Source: Idiomarinaceae bacterium
GTDB taxonomy: Bacteria > Pseudomonadota > Gammaproteobacteria > Enterobacterales > Alteromonadaceae
Direction: 5' to 3'
Assembly (NCBI GenBank): GCA_002685255.1
Contig: NYWU01000034.1
Span: forward strand, 62,001-126,000
Length of the DNA: 64,000 nucleotides
The translations under genes and the position numbers were made by a program. Shown here in pieces: positions 1 through 11,100 of this stretch. The stretch's first letter is position 1, and each line of letters starts with the position of its first letter. The notes under the pieces are model-generated. The model was not told where the DNA came from. It saw only the letters and a list, made by a program, of their open reading frames with translations, and did no database searches.

Positions 1-2038
1 CACCTTCATTCAGGTTGAGCGCAATAATACCGCCGTTACGTGGGCGTGAATATTCAGGTAATGGTGTTTTCTTCACCGTGCCGTGCTTAGTCGCCATGAT
101 GACGAACTTATCTTCTGGATAATCACGGGTTGGTAGAATCGCCGTAATACGCTCATCCGATTCAAGCGGTAATAGGTTGACAATAGGCTTACCGCGCGAA
201 GCGCGACTCGCCAACGGCAACTGGTAGACCTTCATCCAATAAATGCGACCACGGGTCGAGAAACATAAGATGGTGTCGTGCGTATTGGCAACCCACAGGC
301 GTTCAACGAAGTCGTCGTCTTTCATCTTCGTGGCTGCTTTACCTTTACCACCGCGGCGTTGTGCTTCGTACTCAGTTAATGGCTGATACTTCACATAGCC
401 TTCGTGAGACAGCGTTACCACAACGTCTTCTTCGTTGATCAAGTCTTCCATGCTGATATCGTGCGCAGCCGCGGTGATTTCCGTTTTACGTGCATCACCG
501 AAGTTGTCACGAATTTCAACCAACTCTTCGCGAATCACTTCCATCAAACGTTCAGTTGAGCGCAAGATATGCAGGAGTTCTTCGATCTGTTTCAACAGAC
601 CTTTATATTCGTCTAGGATCTTCTCGTGCTCTAAGCCGGTCAGCTTATGCAAGCGAAGATCCAAAATAGCCTGTGCTTGCTCTTCGGTCAGGTAGTAGCT
701 ACCGTCACGAATACCGTACTCTTCTGGTAAGTGTTCAGGACGTGCTGCATCCACACCCGCGGATTCGAGCATTGCCGCGACATTGCCTAACTGCCAGCCA
801 CGCGCGACCAAACCCTGCTTAGCTTCTGCTGGGGTTGGCGAGCGACGAATAAGCTCAATCACTTCATCGATATTCGCGAGTGAAATCGCCAAGCCTTCTA
901 AAATGTGAGCGCGTTCACGCGCTTTGCGTAATTCATATACCGAGCGACGTGTCACCACTTCACGGCGATGACGAACGAATGCGTCTAACACCTGATAAAG
1001 GTTGAACAGCTTAGGTTGACCTTTATCAAGCGCAACCATGTTAATACCGAACACGACTTGCATTTGCGTGTTGGCGTACAAGTGGTTGAGTACCACTTCG
1101 CCGACATCACCACGACGAATCTCGATAACGATACGCATACCGTCTTTGTCCGACTCATCGCGCAAGCCACTGATACCCTCAAGGCGTTTTTCTTTTACCA
1201 ACTCAGCGATTTTCTCGATCAAGCGCGCTTTGTTCACCTGATATGGAATTTCACTGACGATAATGCTTTCACGACCTGACTTTTCGTCAACTTCGACCTC
1301 GGCTTTAGCACGCAAATGAATGCGGCCGCGACCTGTTTTGTAGGCCTCGACTATGCCAGAACGGCCCGAGATTGACGCCGCCGTTGGGAAGTCAGGTCCT
1401 GGAATAAACTCCATCAGCTCTTCAATGCTGATTTCTGGATTATCAATCAGCGCTAAGGTGCCATTGATAACTTCGGTTAGGTTATGTGGAGGAATGTTGG
1501 TTGCCATGCCCACCGCTATACCCGACGAACCATTGACCATCAGGTTAGGCACTTTAGTTGGCAAAACGTCTGGAATGCGCTCGGTACCATCGTAGTTATC
1601 AACAAAATCGACCGTTTCTTTGTCGAGATCGGCTAACAACTGATGTGCAATTTTCTCCATCCGAATTTCGGTATAACGCATGGCTGCGGCTGAATCACCG
1701 TCAACTGAACCGAAGTTACCTTGACCATCAACCAAGGTGTAGCGCAGCGAGAACGGTTGTGCCATACGCACGATGGTGTCATAAACTGCGCTGTCGCCAT
1801 GAGGGTGATATTTACCGATAACGTCACCCACCACACGGGCAGACTTTTTATAGGGTTTGTTGAAGTCATTCCGCAATTCATTCATCGCGAAAAGTACGCG
1901 ACGATGCACGGGTTTCAAACCATCCCGAACATCTGGAAGCGCTCGACCCACAATCACGCTCATCGCGTAATCAAGATAAGAACTTTTTAATTCATCCTCG
2001 ATATTGATGGGTGAGACTTCTCTAGCCAGATCGCTCAT
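1..2038 (-). CDS. gyrA: DNA gyrase subunit A (3' end outside window)
   Basis: Encodes the DNA-cleaving subunit of gyrase, which with GyrB introduces negative supercoils. About 679 codons of the N-terminal part are present; the C-terminal beta-pinwheel runs off the left edge. The start ATG (2036-2038) gives a protein opening [20 protein letters not shown]. Numbering matches E. coli GyrA: the quinolone-resistance region has Ser83 and Asp87 in [10 protein letters not shown], and the catalytic tyrosine is Tyr122 in AMRYTE. The two common quinolone-resistance positions are therefore in the sensitive state. The gene diverges from ubiG across 150 bases, a typical gammaproteobacterial arrangement. 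Identity is certain; only the truncation limits the call. Confidence 0.98.
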   Translation of the reverse strand, partial: MSDLAREVSPINIEDELKSSYLDYAMSVIVGRALPDVRDGLKPVHRRVLFAMNELRNDFNKPYKKSARVVGDVIGKYHPHGDSAVYDTIVRMAQPFSLRYTLVDGQGNFGSVDGDSAAAMRYTEIRMEKIAHQLLADLDKETVDFVDNYDGTERIPDVLPTKVPNLMVNGSSGIAVGMATNIPPHNLTEVINGTLALIDNPEISIEELMEFIPGPDFPTAASISGRSGIVEAYKTGRGRIHLRAKAEVEVDEKSGRESIIVSEIPYQVNKARLIEKIAELVKEKRLEGISGLRDESDKDGMRIVIEIRRGDVGEVVLNHLYANTQMQVVFGINMVALDKGQPKLFNLYQVLDAFVRHRREVVTRRSVYELRKARERAHILEGLAISLANIDEVIELIRRSPTPAEAKQGLVARGWQLGNVAAMLESAGVDAARPEHLPEEYGIRDGSYYLTEEQAQAILDLRLHKLTGLEHEKILDEYKGLLKQIEELLHILRSTERLMEVIREELVEIRDNFGDARKTEITAAAHDISMEDLINEEDVVVTLSHEGYVKYQPLTEYEAQRRGGKGKAATKMKDDDFVERLWVANTHDTILCFSTRGRIYWMKVYQLPLASRASRGKPIVNLLPLESDERITAILPTRDYPEDKFVIMATKHGTVKKTPLPEYSRPRNGGIIALNLNEG

Positions 2039-2188
2039 ATATGTATCCCTAAACTCAAGCTATACTTAATCGTTGTTATAATTAATTAGGTATTGTACCC
2101 GTCACAGGGTGAACACGCACCCTCTTTTTCAAAAACGTCCGCTGATGTAAACTCTATAGAAGTTACGCCAATTTGGAACCTCTAACAC

Positions 2189-2923
2189 ATGTCAGAACGA
2201 GCCTCTTTAAGAGCCCTTAGCAATAACGTTGACGAAAAAGAAATCGAAAAATTCTCCGCCCTTGCTTCGCGGTGGTGGGACACCGAGGGCGAATTCAAAC
2301 CGCTACATCAAATTAATCCACTGCGATTAACCTTTATTGAACAGCAAGTAGGCGGGTTATTCAACAAGCATGTTGTTGATGTCGGTTGCGGTGGTGGTTT
2401 ATTAACCGAAGGTATGGCAAGTCGTGGTGCTCGAGTAACCGGTATTGATCTCGCTCACGACTCGTTAGAGGTCGCTCGGTTACATGCATTGGAATCGCAA
2501 CTCAGTATCGACTATCAACAAGTCAGCGCTGAAAACTTTGCTGCAGAAAATTCCGCACAGTTTGATGTCGTCACCTGTTTGGAAATGCTCGAACACGTTC
2601 CTGACCCTGCGGCCATTGTAAGTGCGGTATGTGAGATGGTTAAACCCGGCGGTTACGCTGTTTTCTCTACATTAAATCGCAACGTGAAATCCTGGCTACT
2701 AGGCATCGTGGCCGCTGAGCATGTGTTACGCTGGGTACCTAAAGGGACTCACCAGCATCAACGATTTATCAAGCCGTCTGAATTGCTGCGTATGACCGAC
2801 ACGCATGGATTGCAAGCTAAAAAGATGAGTGGCATCGTATATAAGCCTTTGCAGGGCTTTATGCTCGATGACCATGATGTTGACGTTAACTATATCGTTG
2901 TACTTCATAAACCCAACCGCTAA
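2189..2923 (+). CDS. ubiG: Ubiquinone biosynthesis O-methyltransferase UbiG
   Basis: SAM-dependent O-methyltransferase of 244 residues that carries out both O-methylations of ubiquinone biosynthesis. The N-terminal NNVDEKEIEKFSALASRWWD block is characteristic of UbiG, and SAM-binding motif I (VDVGCGGGLL) lies near residues 63-72. CLEMLEHVPDP matches the post-II motif. The gene diverges from gyrA and is followed after 16 bases by a HAD phosphatase, with which it probably forms an operon. Length fits the family (about 240). Confidence 0.96.
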   Translation: MSERASLRALSNNVDEKEIEKFSALASRWWDTEGEFKPLHQINPLRLTFIEQQVGGLFNKHVVDVGCGGGLLTEGMASRGARVTGIDLAHDSLEVARLHALESQLSIDYQQVSAENFAAENSAQFDVVTCLEMLEHVPDPAAIVSAVCEMVKPGGYAVFSTLNRNVKSWLLGIVAAEHVLRWVPKGTHQHQRFIKPSELLRMTDTHGLQAKKMSGIVYKPLQGFMLDDHDVDVNYIVVLHKPNR

Positions 2924-2939
2924 CTCAATAGGGACCCCC

Positions 2940-3602
2940 GTGAACAAGCATCCGGTAGCTGCAGTTTTGTTTGACCTCGATGGCACATTATTAGATTCAG
3001 CACCGGACTTGGGCTTTGCGCTCAATCAAGTCTGTCGTGAAAATGGATTGCCGGAGATACCTGCAGAGATATATACGCCTGTTGCTTCGCATGGTTCTCG
3101 CGGGTTACTGGGGTTAACGCGACTCGATGAGAACGCCCTGCTTGCGCTAAAACCAAGGTTTCTCGAGATTTATCGCAACAACTTAGCGCTTCATAGTCAG
3201 TTATTTGAAGGCATCGAGATGTTGCTCAGTTCACTTCGCCGAAATCAGATTAAAATAGGCATCGTTACCAATAAACCCGAATTTCTTACTCACCCGTTGA
3301 TAGCACAATTTGAAGCGTTACAAAGTATTTCGGTGGTCGTCTGCGGTGACACGTTAGAGGTTGCAAAACCATCGCCCAAGCCGCTTTATTACGCAGCCGA
3401 ACAACTTGCTGTCGATCCCAAAGATTGTGTGTATATTGGTGATGCGGAACGCGATATCGTGGCCGGCCGAAATGCAGGTATGGTGACAGTCCTTGCAGAG
3501 TATGGCTATATCGCGAGTACTGACCAACCCCAACAGTGGTTAGCAGATTACACTATCGCGCATCCCAATGCCTTGATAGAACTACTCGCTTTACCGAAAT
3601 AA
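2940..3602 (+). CDS. HAD phosphatase, Gph/MupP-like
   Basis: HAD-superfamily phosphatase of 220 residues. The catalytic motif FDLDGTLLDS puts the nucleophile and acid-base aspartates at Asp12 and Asp14. Motif II is IVTNKP, the motif III lysine lies in AKPSPKPLYY, and motif IV is YIGDAERDI. The frame is open further upstream into ubiG, but the GTG at 2940 lies just before the first conserved strand and behind ATAGGGA, so I chose it. Annotated homologs are usually called phosphoglycolate phosphatase. The position directly after ubiG is where Pseudomonas carries mupP, the N-acetylmuramate-6-phosphate phosphatase of peptidoglycan recycling. Sequence alone does not separate the two substrates. Confidence 0.85.
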   Translation: MNKHPVAAVLFDLDGTLLDSAPDLGFALNQVCRENGLPEIPAEIYTPVASHGSRGLLGLTRLDENALLALKPRFLEIYRNNLALHSQLFEGIEMLLSSLRRNQIKIGIVTNKPEFLTHPLIAQFEALQSISVVVCGDTLEVAKPSPKPLYYAAEQLAVDPKDCVYIGDAERDIVAGRNAGMVTVLAEYGYIASTDQPQQWLADYTIAHPNALIELLALPK

Positions 3603-3787
3603 GTGAGCTAAATCGTTCATTTTTTAATAGTTTTTATGACACCTATTTTGCATAGAACGCTTGTTTCTAAAGTCATGATTTTTTCAACTAAAAAATTATA
3701 AAATTTACACTTTCACGCAAGCCTATGCACGATAAGCGCTTGCAAAATTTCAAGCGGCTTTAAACGAATATTTACTACTAAATATAC

Positions 3788-3816
3788 TTGATCGATGTGC
3801 GGGTTGTATCTAGTAT
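3788..3816 (+). promoter_or_regulatory. Candidate sigma70 promoter of nrdAB
   Basis: TTGATC (3788-3793) and TAGTAT (3811-3816) are separated by exactly 17 bases, upstream of the two NrdR boxes and about 115 bases before the nrdA start. The rest of the 326-base gap between the HAD phosphatase and nrdA (from 3603) is AT-rich, and I see no gene in it. Prediction from pattern only. Confidence 0.5.
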
Positions 3817-3832
3817 GCCTGTAACACATCGA

Positions 3833-3889
3833 CTACTAGATATTGTGTTCATTTGGTATACAGACCGAAAATTACACAATATCTTGTGG
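3833..3889 (+). promoter_or_regulatory. Tandem NrdR boxes upstream of nrdA
   Basis: Two 16-base sites resemble the NrdR consensus acaCwAtATaTwGtgt: 3833-3848 (CTACTAGATATTGTGT) and 3874-3889 (ACACAATATCTTGTGG). Their starts are 41 bases apart, about four helical turns, which puts both on the same DNA face as expected for cooperative NrdR binding. They lie downstream of the predicted -10 element, where a bound repressor would block transcription. NrdR represses ribonucleotide reductase genes when dATP is plentiful. No nrdR gene is in the window. Confidence 0.75.
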
Positions 3890-3928
3890 CCACAAATCTA
3901 TAACAAACAGCTAAGAGTCGGCGCTAAA

Positions 3929-6262
3929 ATGAACGAGCAACTTTTCGTTACCAAACGCAGTGGTCAACGTGAACCACTGAATTTAGATAAGATTCATCGT
4001 GTCATCATGTGGGCTGCAGAAGGCCTCAATAATGTCTCTGCTTCTCAAGTCGAAATTAAGTCACATATTCAGTTCTATGATGGGATCAAAACCGAAGATA
4101 TTCATGAAACCATAATAAAAGCTGCTGCGGACCTAATTTCAGAAGAAGCGCCTGACTATCAGTACATGGCTGCACGACTGGCCATTTTCCATTTACGAAA
4201 GCGCGCGTATGGTAAGTTTGAGCCCCCTCGCCTCTACGACCATGTCAAGAAAATGGTTGATGAGAAACGCTACGACGCACACTTACTAGAAGATTTCAGT
4301 GAGCAAGAATTCGATCAGATGGACGAAATTATTGATCACTGGCGTGACATGAATTTCTCTTATGCTGCGGTTAAGCAGTTAGAGAACAAATACTTGGTAC
4401 AGAACCGAGTGACTGGTGATATCTACGAAAGCGCGCAGTTCCTTTATATTTTAGTGGCGGCTTGTTTGTTTGCTAATTATCCAAAGTCCACTCGTATGGA
4501 CTACATCAAGCGCTTCTATGATGCAACGTCAACGTTCAAGATCTCGTTGCCCACACCGATCATGTCGGGTGTTCGCACACCAACTCGCCAGTTCAGCTCC
4601 TGTGTATTGATTGAGACGGGTGATAGTCTTGACTCAATTAACGCGACAGCCAGTGCAATCGTTAAGTATGTCTCTCAGCGTGCGGGTATTGGTATCAACG
4701 CGGGTCGTATTCGCGCACTCGGTAGCCCTATCCGCAATGGTGAGGCATTCCACACTGGCTGTATTCCGTTTTATAAGTATTTCCAAACAGCAGTGAAGAG
4801 CTGTTCACAAGGCGGCGTGCGTGGTGGTGCAGCTACCCTGTTCTACCCGCTGTGGCATCTTGAGATCGAAAACCTGTTGGTGCTTAAAAACAACCGCGGC
4901 GTTGAAGAGAACCGTGTTCGTCACTTGGACTACGGCGTACAATTCAACCGATTAATGTATCAACGCCTCGTCAAAGATGATTTCATCACGCTGTTTAGCC
5001 CATCAGATGTACCTGGCTTATATGACGCATTCTTTGAAGACCAAGAAGAGTTCGAGCGTTTATACGTCCAATACGAAAACGATGAGAATATTCGTAAGAA
5101 GCGTATTAAAGCTATCGAGTTGTTTAGCTTGTTTATGCAAGAGCGTGCGAGCACCGGCCGAATTTATGTGCAAAACGTCGATCACTGTAATACTCACAGT
5201 CCGTTTGACTCAAAAGTTGCACCGGTTCGCCAGAGCAACCTGTGCTTAGAGATCGCGCTACCGACGAAGCCACTCAGTCACGTCAATGACGAAGAGGGTG
5301 AAATTGCACTATGTACTTTATCAGCGTTCAACTTAGGTAAAATTGAGTCGCTCAGCGATTTCGAAGAGCTCGCGGATCTTGCCGTGCGTGCGCTCGACAG
5401 TTTACTTGATTATCAAGAATACCCGGTACCTGCGGCTTATAACGCCACCATGAACCGTAGAACACTCGGTATCGGTGTCATTAACTTTGCGTACTACTTA
5501 GCTAAACATGGTGTGAAGTATTCCGATGGTTCAGCCAACGGTCTCGTACACCGTACCTTTGAAGCGATTCAGTTCTATTTGATGAAAGCGTCAATGGAAC
5601 TCGCTAAAGAGAAAGGCAAATGTCCTAAATTCAATGAAACCACCTACTCTCAAGGTATTTTACCGACAGATACCTACAAAAAAGATTTAGATGCGTTCTG
5701 CTCAGAGCCACTTCATCTCGACTGGGAGCAGCTCCGTAAGGACATTCAAGAGCACGGCATGCGCAACTCTACGTTGTCCGCCTTGATGCCTTCAGAGACG
5801 TCGTCGCAAATCTCTAACGCGACCAATGGTATCGAACCGCCGCGTGGGTTTGTTAGCGTCAAAGCATCTAAAGACGGTGTGACAAAGCAAGTGGTGCCCG
5901 ATTACGAAAACCTGAAAAACAATTACGAACTATTGTGGCAGATCCCTGACAACAAGGGTTATTTGCAACTGGTCGGCATTATGCAGAAGTTTGTCGATCA
6001 AACTATTTCGGCAAACACCAATTACGACCCGGGTAAGTTCAATGGTGCTAAGGTACCTATGAAACAGTTACTTCAGGATCTTTTAACAGCGTATAAGATG
6101 GGTGTGAAAACACTTTACTATCACAATACGCGCGACGGTGCAGCCGATAACCAATCCGATATTTCCGCTGAACAAAAGCGTCAACGTAAGCAAAGCGATC
6201 GCCCTGCCGAGGTGGTTATTGAAGAAGACGACGATTGCGCAGGCGGTGCGTGCAAGATTTAA
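3929..6262 (+). CDS. nrdA: Ribonucleoside-diphosphate reductase 1 alpha subunit NrdA
   Basis: Large, catalytic subunit of class Ia ribonucleotide reductase, 777 residues (E. coli 761), which makes deoxynucleotides from NDPs. An N-terminal ATP-cone (about residues 5-95) provides dATP/ATP activity control. The active-site cysteine and glutamate occur in NLCLEIALP, the first redox cysteine in RQFSSCVLIE, and the C-terminal shuttle pair in DDDCAGGACKI. The frame extends upstream to 3788, but the chosen ATG aligns with the E. coli start (MNEQLFVTKRSGQ) and lies after the NrdR boxes, so the longer form would put operators inside the gene. It is followed 15 bases later by nrdB. Confidence 0.97.
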   Translation: MNEQLFVTKRSGQREPLNLDKIHRVIMWAAEGLNNVSASQVEIKSHIQFYDGIKTEDIHETIIKAAADLISEEAPDYQYMAARLAIFHLRKRAYGKFEPPRLYDHVKKMVDEKRYDAHLLEDFSEQEFDQMDEIIDHWRDMNFSYAAVKQLENKYLVQNRVTGDIYESAQFLYILVAACLFANYPKSTRMDYIKRFYDATSTFKISLPTPIMSGVRTPTRQFSSCVLIETGDSLDSINATASAIVKYVSQRAGIGINAGRIRALGSPIRNGEAFHTGCIPFYKYFQTAVKSCSQGGVRGGAATLFYPLWHLEIENLLVLKNNRGVEENRVRHLDYGVQFNRLMYQRLVKDDFITLFSPSDVPGLYDAFFEDQEEFERLYVQYENDENIRKKRIKAIELFSLFMQERASTGRIYVQNVDHCNTHSPFDSKVAPVRQSNLCLEIALPTKPLSHVNDEEGEIALCTLSAFNLGKIESLSDFEELADLAVRALDSLLDYQEYPVPAAYNATMNRRTLGIGVINFAYYLAKHGVKYSDGSANGLVHRTFEAIQFYLMKASMELAKEKGKCPKFNETTYSQGILPTDTYKKDLDAFCSEPLHLDWEQLRKDIQEHGMRNSTLSALMPSETSSQISNATNGIEPPRGFVSVKASKDGVTKQVVPDYENLKNNYELLWQIPDNKGYLQLVGIMQKFVDQTISANTNYDPGKFNGAKVPMKQLLQDLLTAYKMGVKTLYYHNTRDGAADNQSDISAEQKRQRKQSDRPAEVVIEEDDDCAGGACKI

Positions 6263-6277
6263 TAAGGAGCGATTTGC

Positions 6278-7411
6278 GTGTCTTATTCAACGTTTAACCA
6301 AGAACAAACTAACCCGTTGGCCGAACCCATGTTTTTTGGGAACTCGGTCAATGTTGCACGTTATGACCAACAAAAGCACAGTATTTTTGAAAAGCTTATA
6401 GAAAAGCAAATAAGCTTTTTCTGGCGTCCAGAAGAAGTCGACGTGAGCCGAGATCGTGTCGACTTCAACAAACTAACTGCCAGTGAAAAGCATGTGTTTA
6501 TTTCAAATTTGAAATATCAAACATTGCTCGACTCGATCCAAGGTCGCAGCCCTAATATTGCGCTACTACCTATCGTTTCGCTGCCTGAGCTCGAGACTTG
6601 GATTGAAACTTGGTCTTTCTTTGAGACCATTCACTCGCGTTCGTATACACATATTCTGCGTAACCTGTTTAGCGATCCAAGTGAGATTTTCGAAGATATC
6701 GTCATTAATGACCAAATCAAACTGCGCGCTAACGACATCTCTCGTTACTACGACGATTTGATTTTCTACACGCAGCTGTGGCAAACCCATGGCGAAGGCA
6801 AGATCACCGTCGATGGTGAAGAGCATAACGTGACTCGCCGCGAGCTGAAGAAAAAACTGTTCTTGTGCATTAACTCAGTTAACGCGTTAGAAGCGATTCG
6901 TTTTTACGTAAGCTTTGCCTGTACCTTCGCATTTGCAGAGCGCGAGCTTATGGAAGGCAACGCAAAAATCATTCGTCTTATTGCGCGCGATGAGAACGTA
7001 CATCTAACCTCGACACAGCACATGATCAACCTGTGGCAAGACGGTGAGGACGATCCTGAAATGGCTGAGATCGCCGAAGAACTCGCCGACGAAGCCTATG
7101 AGATCTTCATGACAGCCGTTAAGCAAGAAAAACAATGGGCCCATTACCTGTTTAGAGATGGCTCCATGATTGGTCTTAATGAAAGTATGTTGTGTCAGTA
7201 CGTCGAATATATTGCCAACTTGCGTATGCAGGCGATCGGCTATGATGCGCCTTTCCCGGAGCAGCGCTCAAACCCATTGCCGTGGATGAATAAATACTTG
7301 GTATCCGATAACGTGCAGGTTGCACCACAAGAGGCTGAAATCAGTTCCTACTTGGTCGGTCAGATCGACAGCAGCGTGGATGCCTCGGACTTAGGCGATT
7401 TTGATCTTTAG
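6278..7411 (+). CDS. nrdB: Ribonucleoside-diphosphate reductase 1 beta subunit NrdB
   Basis: Radical-generating, diiron subunit of class Ia ribonucleotide reductase, 377 residues. The tyrosyl-radical residue is Tyr123 in [10 protein letters not shown], with metal ligands Asp85, Glu116 and His119, each one position later than in E. coli. Later ligands fall in [10 protein letters not shown]. The protein ends with the acidic tail that docks on NrdA ([13 protein letters not shown]). The start is GTG, 8 bases after a clear AAGGAG. The gene is co-directional with nrdA and yfaE and surely in the same transcript. Confidence 0.97.
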   Translation: MSYSTFNQEQTNPLAEPMFFGNSVNVARYDQQKHSIFEKLIEKQISFFWRPEEVDVSRDRVDFNKLTASEKHVFISNLKYQTLLDSIQGRSPNIALLPIVSLPELETWIETWSFFETIHSRSYTHILRNLFSDPSEIFEDIVINDQIKLRANDISRYYDDLIFYTQLWQTHGEGKITVDGEEHNVTRRELKKKLFLCINSVNALEAIRFYVSFACTFAFAERELMEGNAKIIRLIARDENVHLTSTQHMINLWQDGEDDPEMAEIAEELADEAYEIFMTAVKQEKQWAHYLFRDGSMIGLNESMLCQYVEYIANLRMQAIGYDAPFPEQRSNPLPWMNKYLVSDNVQVAPQEAEISSYLVGQIDSSVDASDLGDFDL

Positions 7412-7419
7412 CGCGCCTG

Positions 7420-7683
7420 ATGACAGCGAAACTGTTTAAAGTCAAAGTCAACGGTCAGCATGAGCTGACCGTTGACGCTTCAGAAGGCACTTTACTCGAT
7501 GCGCTCGAAAAGCATCAGTTAGAGGTACATTATCACTGTAAAAGTGGCTTTTGCGGTGCCTGCCGTTCTAAACTCAAAAGTGGCTCAGTTCGCTATCTCA
7601 CCGATCCCCTCGCCTATGTTCGTAAAGGTGACTTTTTACCCTGTTGTTGTGTCCCAGAATCCGACCTTGATATCGAACATTAA
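7420..7683 (+). CDS. yfaE: 2Fe-2S ferredoxin YfaE (class Ia RNR cofactor maintenance)
   Basis: Plant-type [2Fe-2S] ferredoxin of 87 residues. Cluster ligands are Cys40, Cys45 and Cys48 in HCKSGFCGAC plus one cysteine of the LPCCCVP segment. In E. coli YfaE supplies electrons to regenerate the diferric-tyrosyl cofactor of NrdB, and it lies next to nrdB here too. It starts 8 bases after the nrdB stop with only a weak ribosome site, which suggests translational coupling. Confidence 0.92.
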   Translation: MTAKLFKVKVNGQHELTVDASEGTLLDALEKHQLEVHYHCKSGFCGACRSKLKSGSVRYLTDPLAYVRKGDFLPCCCVPESDLDIEH

Positions 7684-7787
7684 TCTCATCATTCGAAAAA
7701 AACGATAACCGCCATCGTTCGGATACATTGTAGAGCACCGGTTAAATATGGATAATAGAGTCAAATTCAAGGATTCGAGGATTATTC

Positions 7788-8054
7788 ATGTTTACAGTTA
7801 TTTTTGGTCGCCCAGGTTGTCCCTTTTGTGTTCGCGCTAAAGAAGTCGCTGAACAGCTAAAAGCAGACCGTGATGACTTCGATTATCGTTACGTTGATAT
7901 TCATGAAGAAGGCATCACCAAAGCTGATTTAGAAAAAACAGTTGGGAAACCAGTGCACACAGTGCCACAGATTTTCGTTGATGAAACACATGTTGGTGGC
8001 TTCACCGAATTTGAAGCCTATGCTAAAGAGCACCTAGGTTTATACGCAGCTTAA
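7788..8054 (+). CDS. grxA: Glutaredoxin 1 (GrxA)
   Basis: Glutaredoxin of 88 residues with the CPFC dithiol active site in GRPGCPFCVRAK, the cis-proline TVPQIFVDE motif and the GGFTEF glutathione-binding turn. The close match to E. coli GrxA over the whole length (including DDFDYRYVDIHEEGITK) supports the grxA name. GrxA reduces NrdA, so its location 104 bases after yfaE completes a ribonucleotide-reductase functional group. A GAGG ribosome site precedes the ATG. A strong terminator follows. Confidence 0.92.
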   Translation: MFTVIFGRPGCPFCVRAKEVAEQLKADRDDFDYRYVDIHEEGITKADLEKTVGKPVHTVPQIFVDETHVGGFTEFEAYAKEHLGLYAA

Positions 8055-8078
8055 TTCTTTTGATTAGGTGAGCAAACA

Positions 8079-8104
8079 ATAAAGGCACCTCAAGGTGCCT
8101 TTAT
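8079..8104. terminator. Bidirectional intrinsic terminator, grxA/hrpA
   Basis: A 12-base perfect inverted repeat (arms 8079-8090 and 8093-8104, core AAAGGCACCT) with an A-rich left and T-rich right side, between convergent grxA and hrpA. The hrpA stop codon (8090-8092) sits at the tip of the hairpin, so the gene end and terminator are merged. Confidence 0.85.
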
Positions 8105-11100
8105 TTCGTTTATAGCTTGCTTAATCCGCTTCTCGGACACAGGGTATTTAGTCCCTAGCGTCTGTGCAAAGAGCGATACGCGCAACTCTTGAATCATCCA
8201 ATAGATCTCACGAACCTCAGTTGGTACGATACGGCGATAGCGTTTAACCAACGCATTGTAGCTCTCAGTCAATTCATCAAGCATTAACGTTGCCAGCCTG
8301 TCCTTGTTCGGATTTTCAGGTAACTTTTGCAGACGACGCTGCAACGCGCTCAAGTAGCGTTCAATATCTTGCAACCGTTCGGCACCAACTTCAGATACAA
8401 AACCGCGATAAACAAGTGATTCAACCTGCTTCTGCACATCGCCACGCGATTGAATCTGGTCCAATGGGATTTTTCCTTTCAGTTGTTTCTTCAGATCGTT
8501 GGAGCGGATTAAACATTGCTCAACTTGCTGCGCGATACGTTCAACGCGCTCATTCAGCTCAGCACGGGTTTTTTCCACTAAAGCGTTGAACGCAGACTCC
8601 GTGCGAACCTCGTCTTGCTCCGCAACAAAATCTTGATACAGATTATCCACTGCCGCATCGATACAGTCCTTGATAAGTGCATCAACTTTACCCCAGGGGT
8701 TAAAGTACATCGCCAGCTTGGCTTTATTAGACAAGCTTTTCTGTAAGTATTTGATAGGGGAAGGCACTTGTTTAAGCACTAAGGCACGAATTCCTTGCGC
8801 ATGCGCCAGCTCCGCCTCTTTTTGATGATCGAACATCTGAACTTGTAATTGATCATCAGGCGTTACCGTTACCGCTGGGTATGCCCGCATTTCAAAACCG
8901 TGCTGCTTTTCGCTTACCACCTTGGGCAAATCGTTGATCGACCAGGTTTCCAATGGTTCACGTTCAACTTCCTGCCCCGCGGTCTTATCAAGACGCGCCT
9001 GTACGCGACCCGATAGCGCATTTTTAAGCACCGTGAGGTCACGGCCCTGACGTATTAGCTTCTTACCATCAAGAATTTTAAAATTCATTTGCAAGTGAGC
9101 ATCAATTTGTTCGGGCTTAAAGTCACTTGGCTCCACCCGTACGCCCGTCATACGCAGTAGCTTCTTGCACATGGCTTCCAGCATACTCAGCTCACCCGGC
9201 TCGATATCCGCAAATACGGCCTGAGCAAAGTTAGGTGCCGGCACAAAGTTTCTGCGAATCGGCTTGGGCAATGACTTAATCAACGCGGTTATACGTTCTT
9301 CACGCAGCGCAGGAATATGCCAGTCAAATCCTTCATTCTCGACTTGATTGAGAATTGCCAACTGAATATTCACCGAAACCCCATCATCTTCAGCGGAGGG
9401 TTCAAAGTGATAACTCAGCGGCAATTTAAGGTTACCTTGTCGCCAAAACTCAGGGTAACTTTGCTCGGTGATATGGCTGGTATCAGCATCAATCAAATCT
9501 TCACGATCAAAGAACAACAACTTCGGTTCAGACTTTGCGGCCTTATGCCACCAGCCCGCAAGTAGCTTCTCGTTGTAGATGCCTTCTGGAATATGGCGCT
9601 CGTACGCCTCGAACAACTCCTGCTCATCAACAAGAATATCCCGGCGGCGAGACTTTTCTTCCAGCTTTTGTACGCTCGCAATTAAATCCAGGTTGTGTTT
9701 TATAAAAGGCAACTGACGCTTAATTTGACCCTGCGCCAGCCCCTCACGGATAAAAATATGTCGCGCTAGGGCTGGATCGATAGGACCAAACTGCACACGT
9801 CGACGCGCCACCAATATCAGCCCAAGCAACGTTACTTGTTCATCAGCAACAACGCTGCCTTGTTTAGCTTCAAAGTGCGGTTCTAAATACTGCTTCTTAA
9901 CCAAATGCCCGGCAGCCTGCTCAATCCACTCAGGCTCGACCTTGCCGTTAACGCGTGCATAGAGCTTAGACGTTTCCACAAGTTCAGCACTAACAACCCA
10001 TTTGGGCGGGCGTCCAAATAAATGAGAGCCAGGAAAAATATGAAACCGAGTTTGACGGGCCCCTTGATACTCGTGTTTCGCATCCTTCAAGCCGACTTGA
10101 GACAGCAAACCTGCGAGCAGCGCTCGATGCACTTGTTCGTAAGTCGCCGGTTCCTCATTGATACGTAGTCCTAACTCACGTGCCGTTTGTCGGCTCTGGG
10201 TATAAACATCCTGCCACTCGCGCACACGTAAAAAATGTAGGTATTCTTTCTTTAGCTGCTTACGGAACTGATTACCCGAGAGCGTCTTCTGTTGCTCTCT
10301 TAAGTAATTCCATAAGTTGAGGTAACTCATAAAGTCTGAATTATCATCGGCAAACCGTGCATGTGCTTGGTCCGACTTTTCCTGTGCATCACTCGGACGT
10401 TCGCGCGGATCTTGTATACTGAGCGCCGAGGTAATAATCAGCATTTCGCGAACGCAGCCCTGCTCATGCCCCGCGAGCACCATACGCGCGAGTTTGGGAT
10501 CAAGCGGTAGACGTGCTAGTTGCCGGCCTGTATCTGTTAACCGTGGTTGCTGTTGTTTTCGATTCGGCGCAATCGCATTGAGTTCTTCCAACAGATTTAA
10601 ACCATCTTTGATAAACCGTTCATCAGGTTTTTGGACAAACGGAAAGCGCCGGATATCACCGAGCCGCATCGCTGACATCTGCAGTATAACCGCCGCCAGA
10701 TTGGTTCGCAGAATCTCGGGATCGGTATATTCAGGACGGCTGAGAAAGTCTTCTTCGCTATATAGACGAATACAAATGCCGGGCCCCACACGACCACAAC
10801 GACCTTTACGCTGATTGGCGCTGGCTTGCGAAATCGGTTCAATAGGAAGACGCTGTACTTTAGTTCGGTACGAATAACGACTCATGCGCACGGTACCCGG
10901 ATCGATCACGTAGCGTATGCCTGGCACCGTCAGCGATGTCTCCGCTACGTTGGTAGCAATCACTACGCGGCGTTGGCTGTGCGACTGAAAGACACGGTTC
11001 TGCTCGCTCGACGATAAGCGCGCATAGAGCGGCAACACTTCGGTATCGCGCAATTGCAGTTCTTGAATCGCCTCCGCGTAATCACGTATTTCACGTTCGC

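Noticed and set aside
2106-2130. AGGGTG/CACCCT hairpin followed by CTTTTT in the gyrA-ubiG divergent region
   Set aside because: It could be a small terminator, but a terminator inside a divergent promoter region has no obvious purpose and the stem is only six bases.
3730-3750. AAGCGCTT-centred palindrome upstream of nrdA resembling a LacI-type operator
   Set aside because: Flanks do not match the laminarinase site and there is no sugar gene next to it; an eight-base palindrome can occur by chance.
3788-3928. Longer NrdA with 47 extra N-terminal residues
   Set aside because: The frame is open, but the region holds the NrdR boxes and predicted promoter, and the ATG at 3929 aligns with the E. 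coli start.
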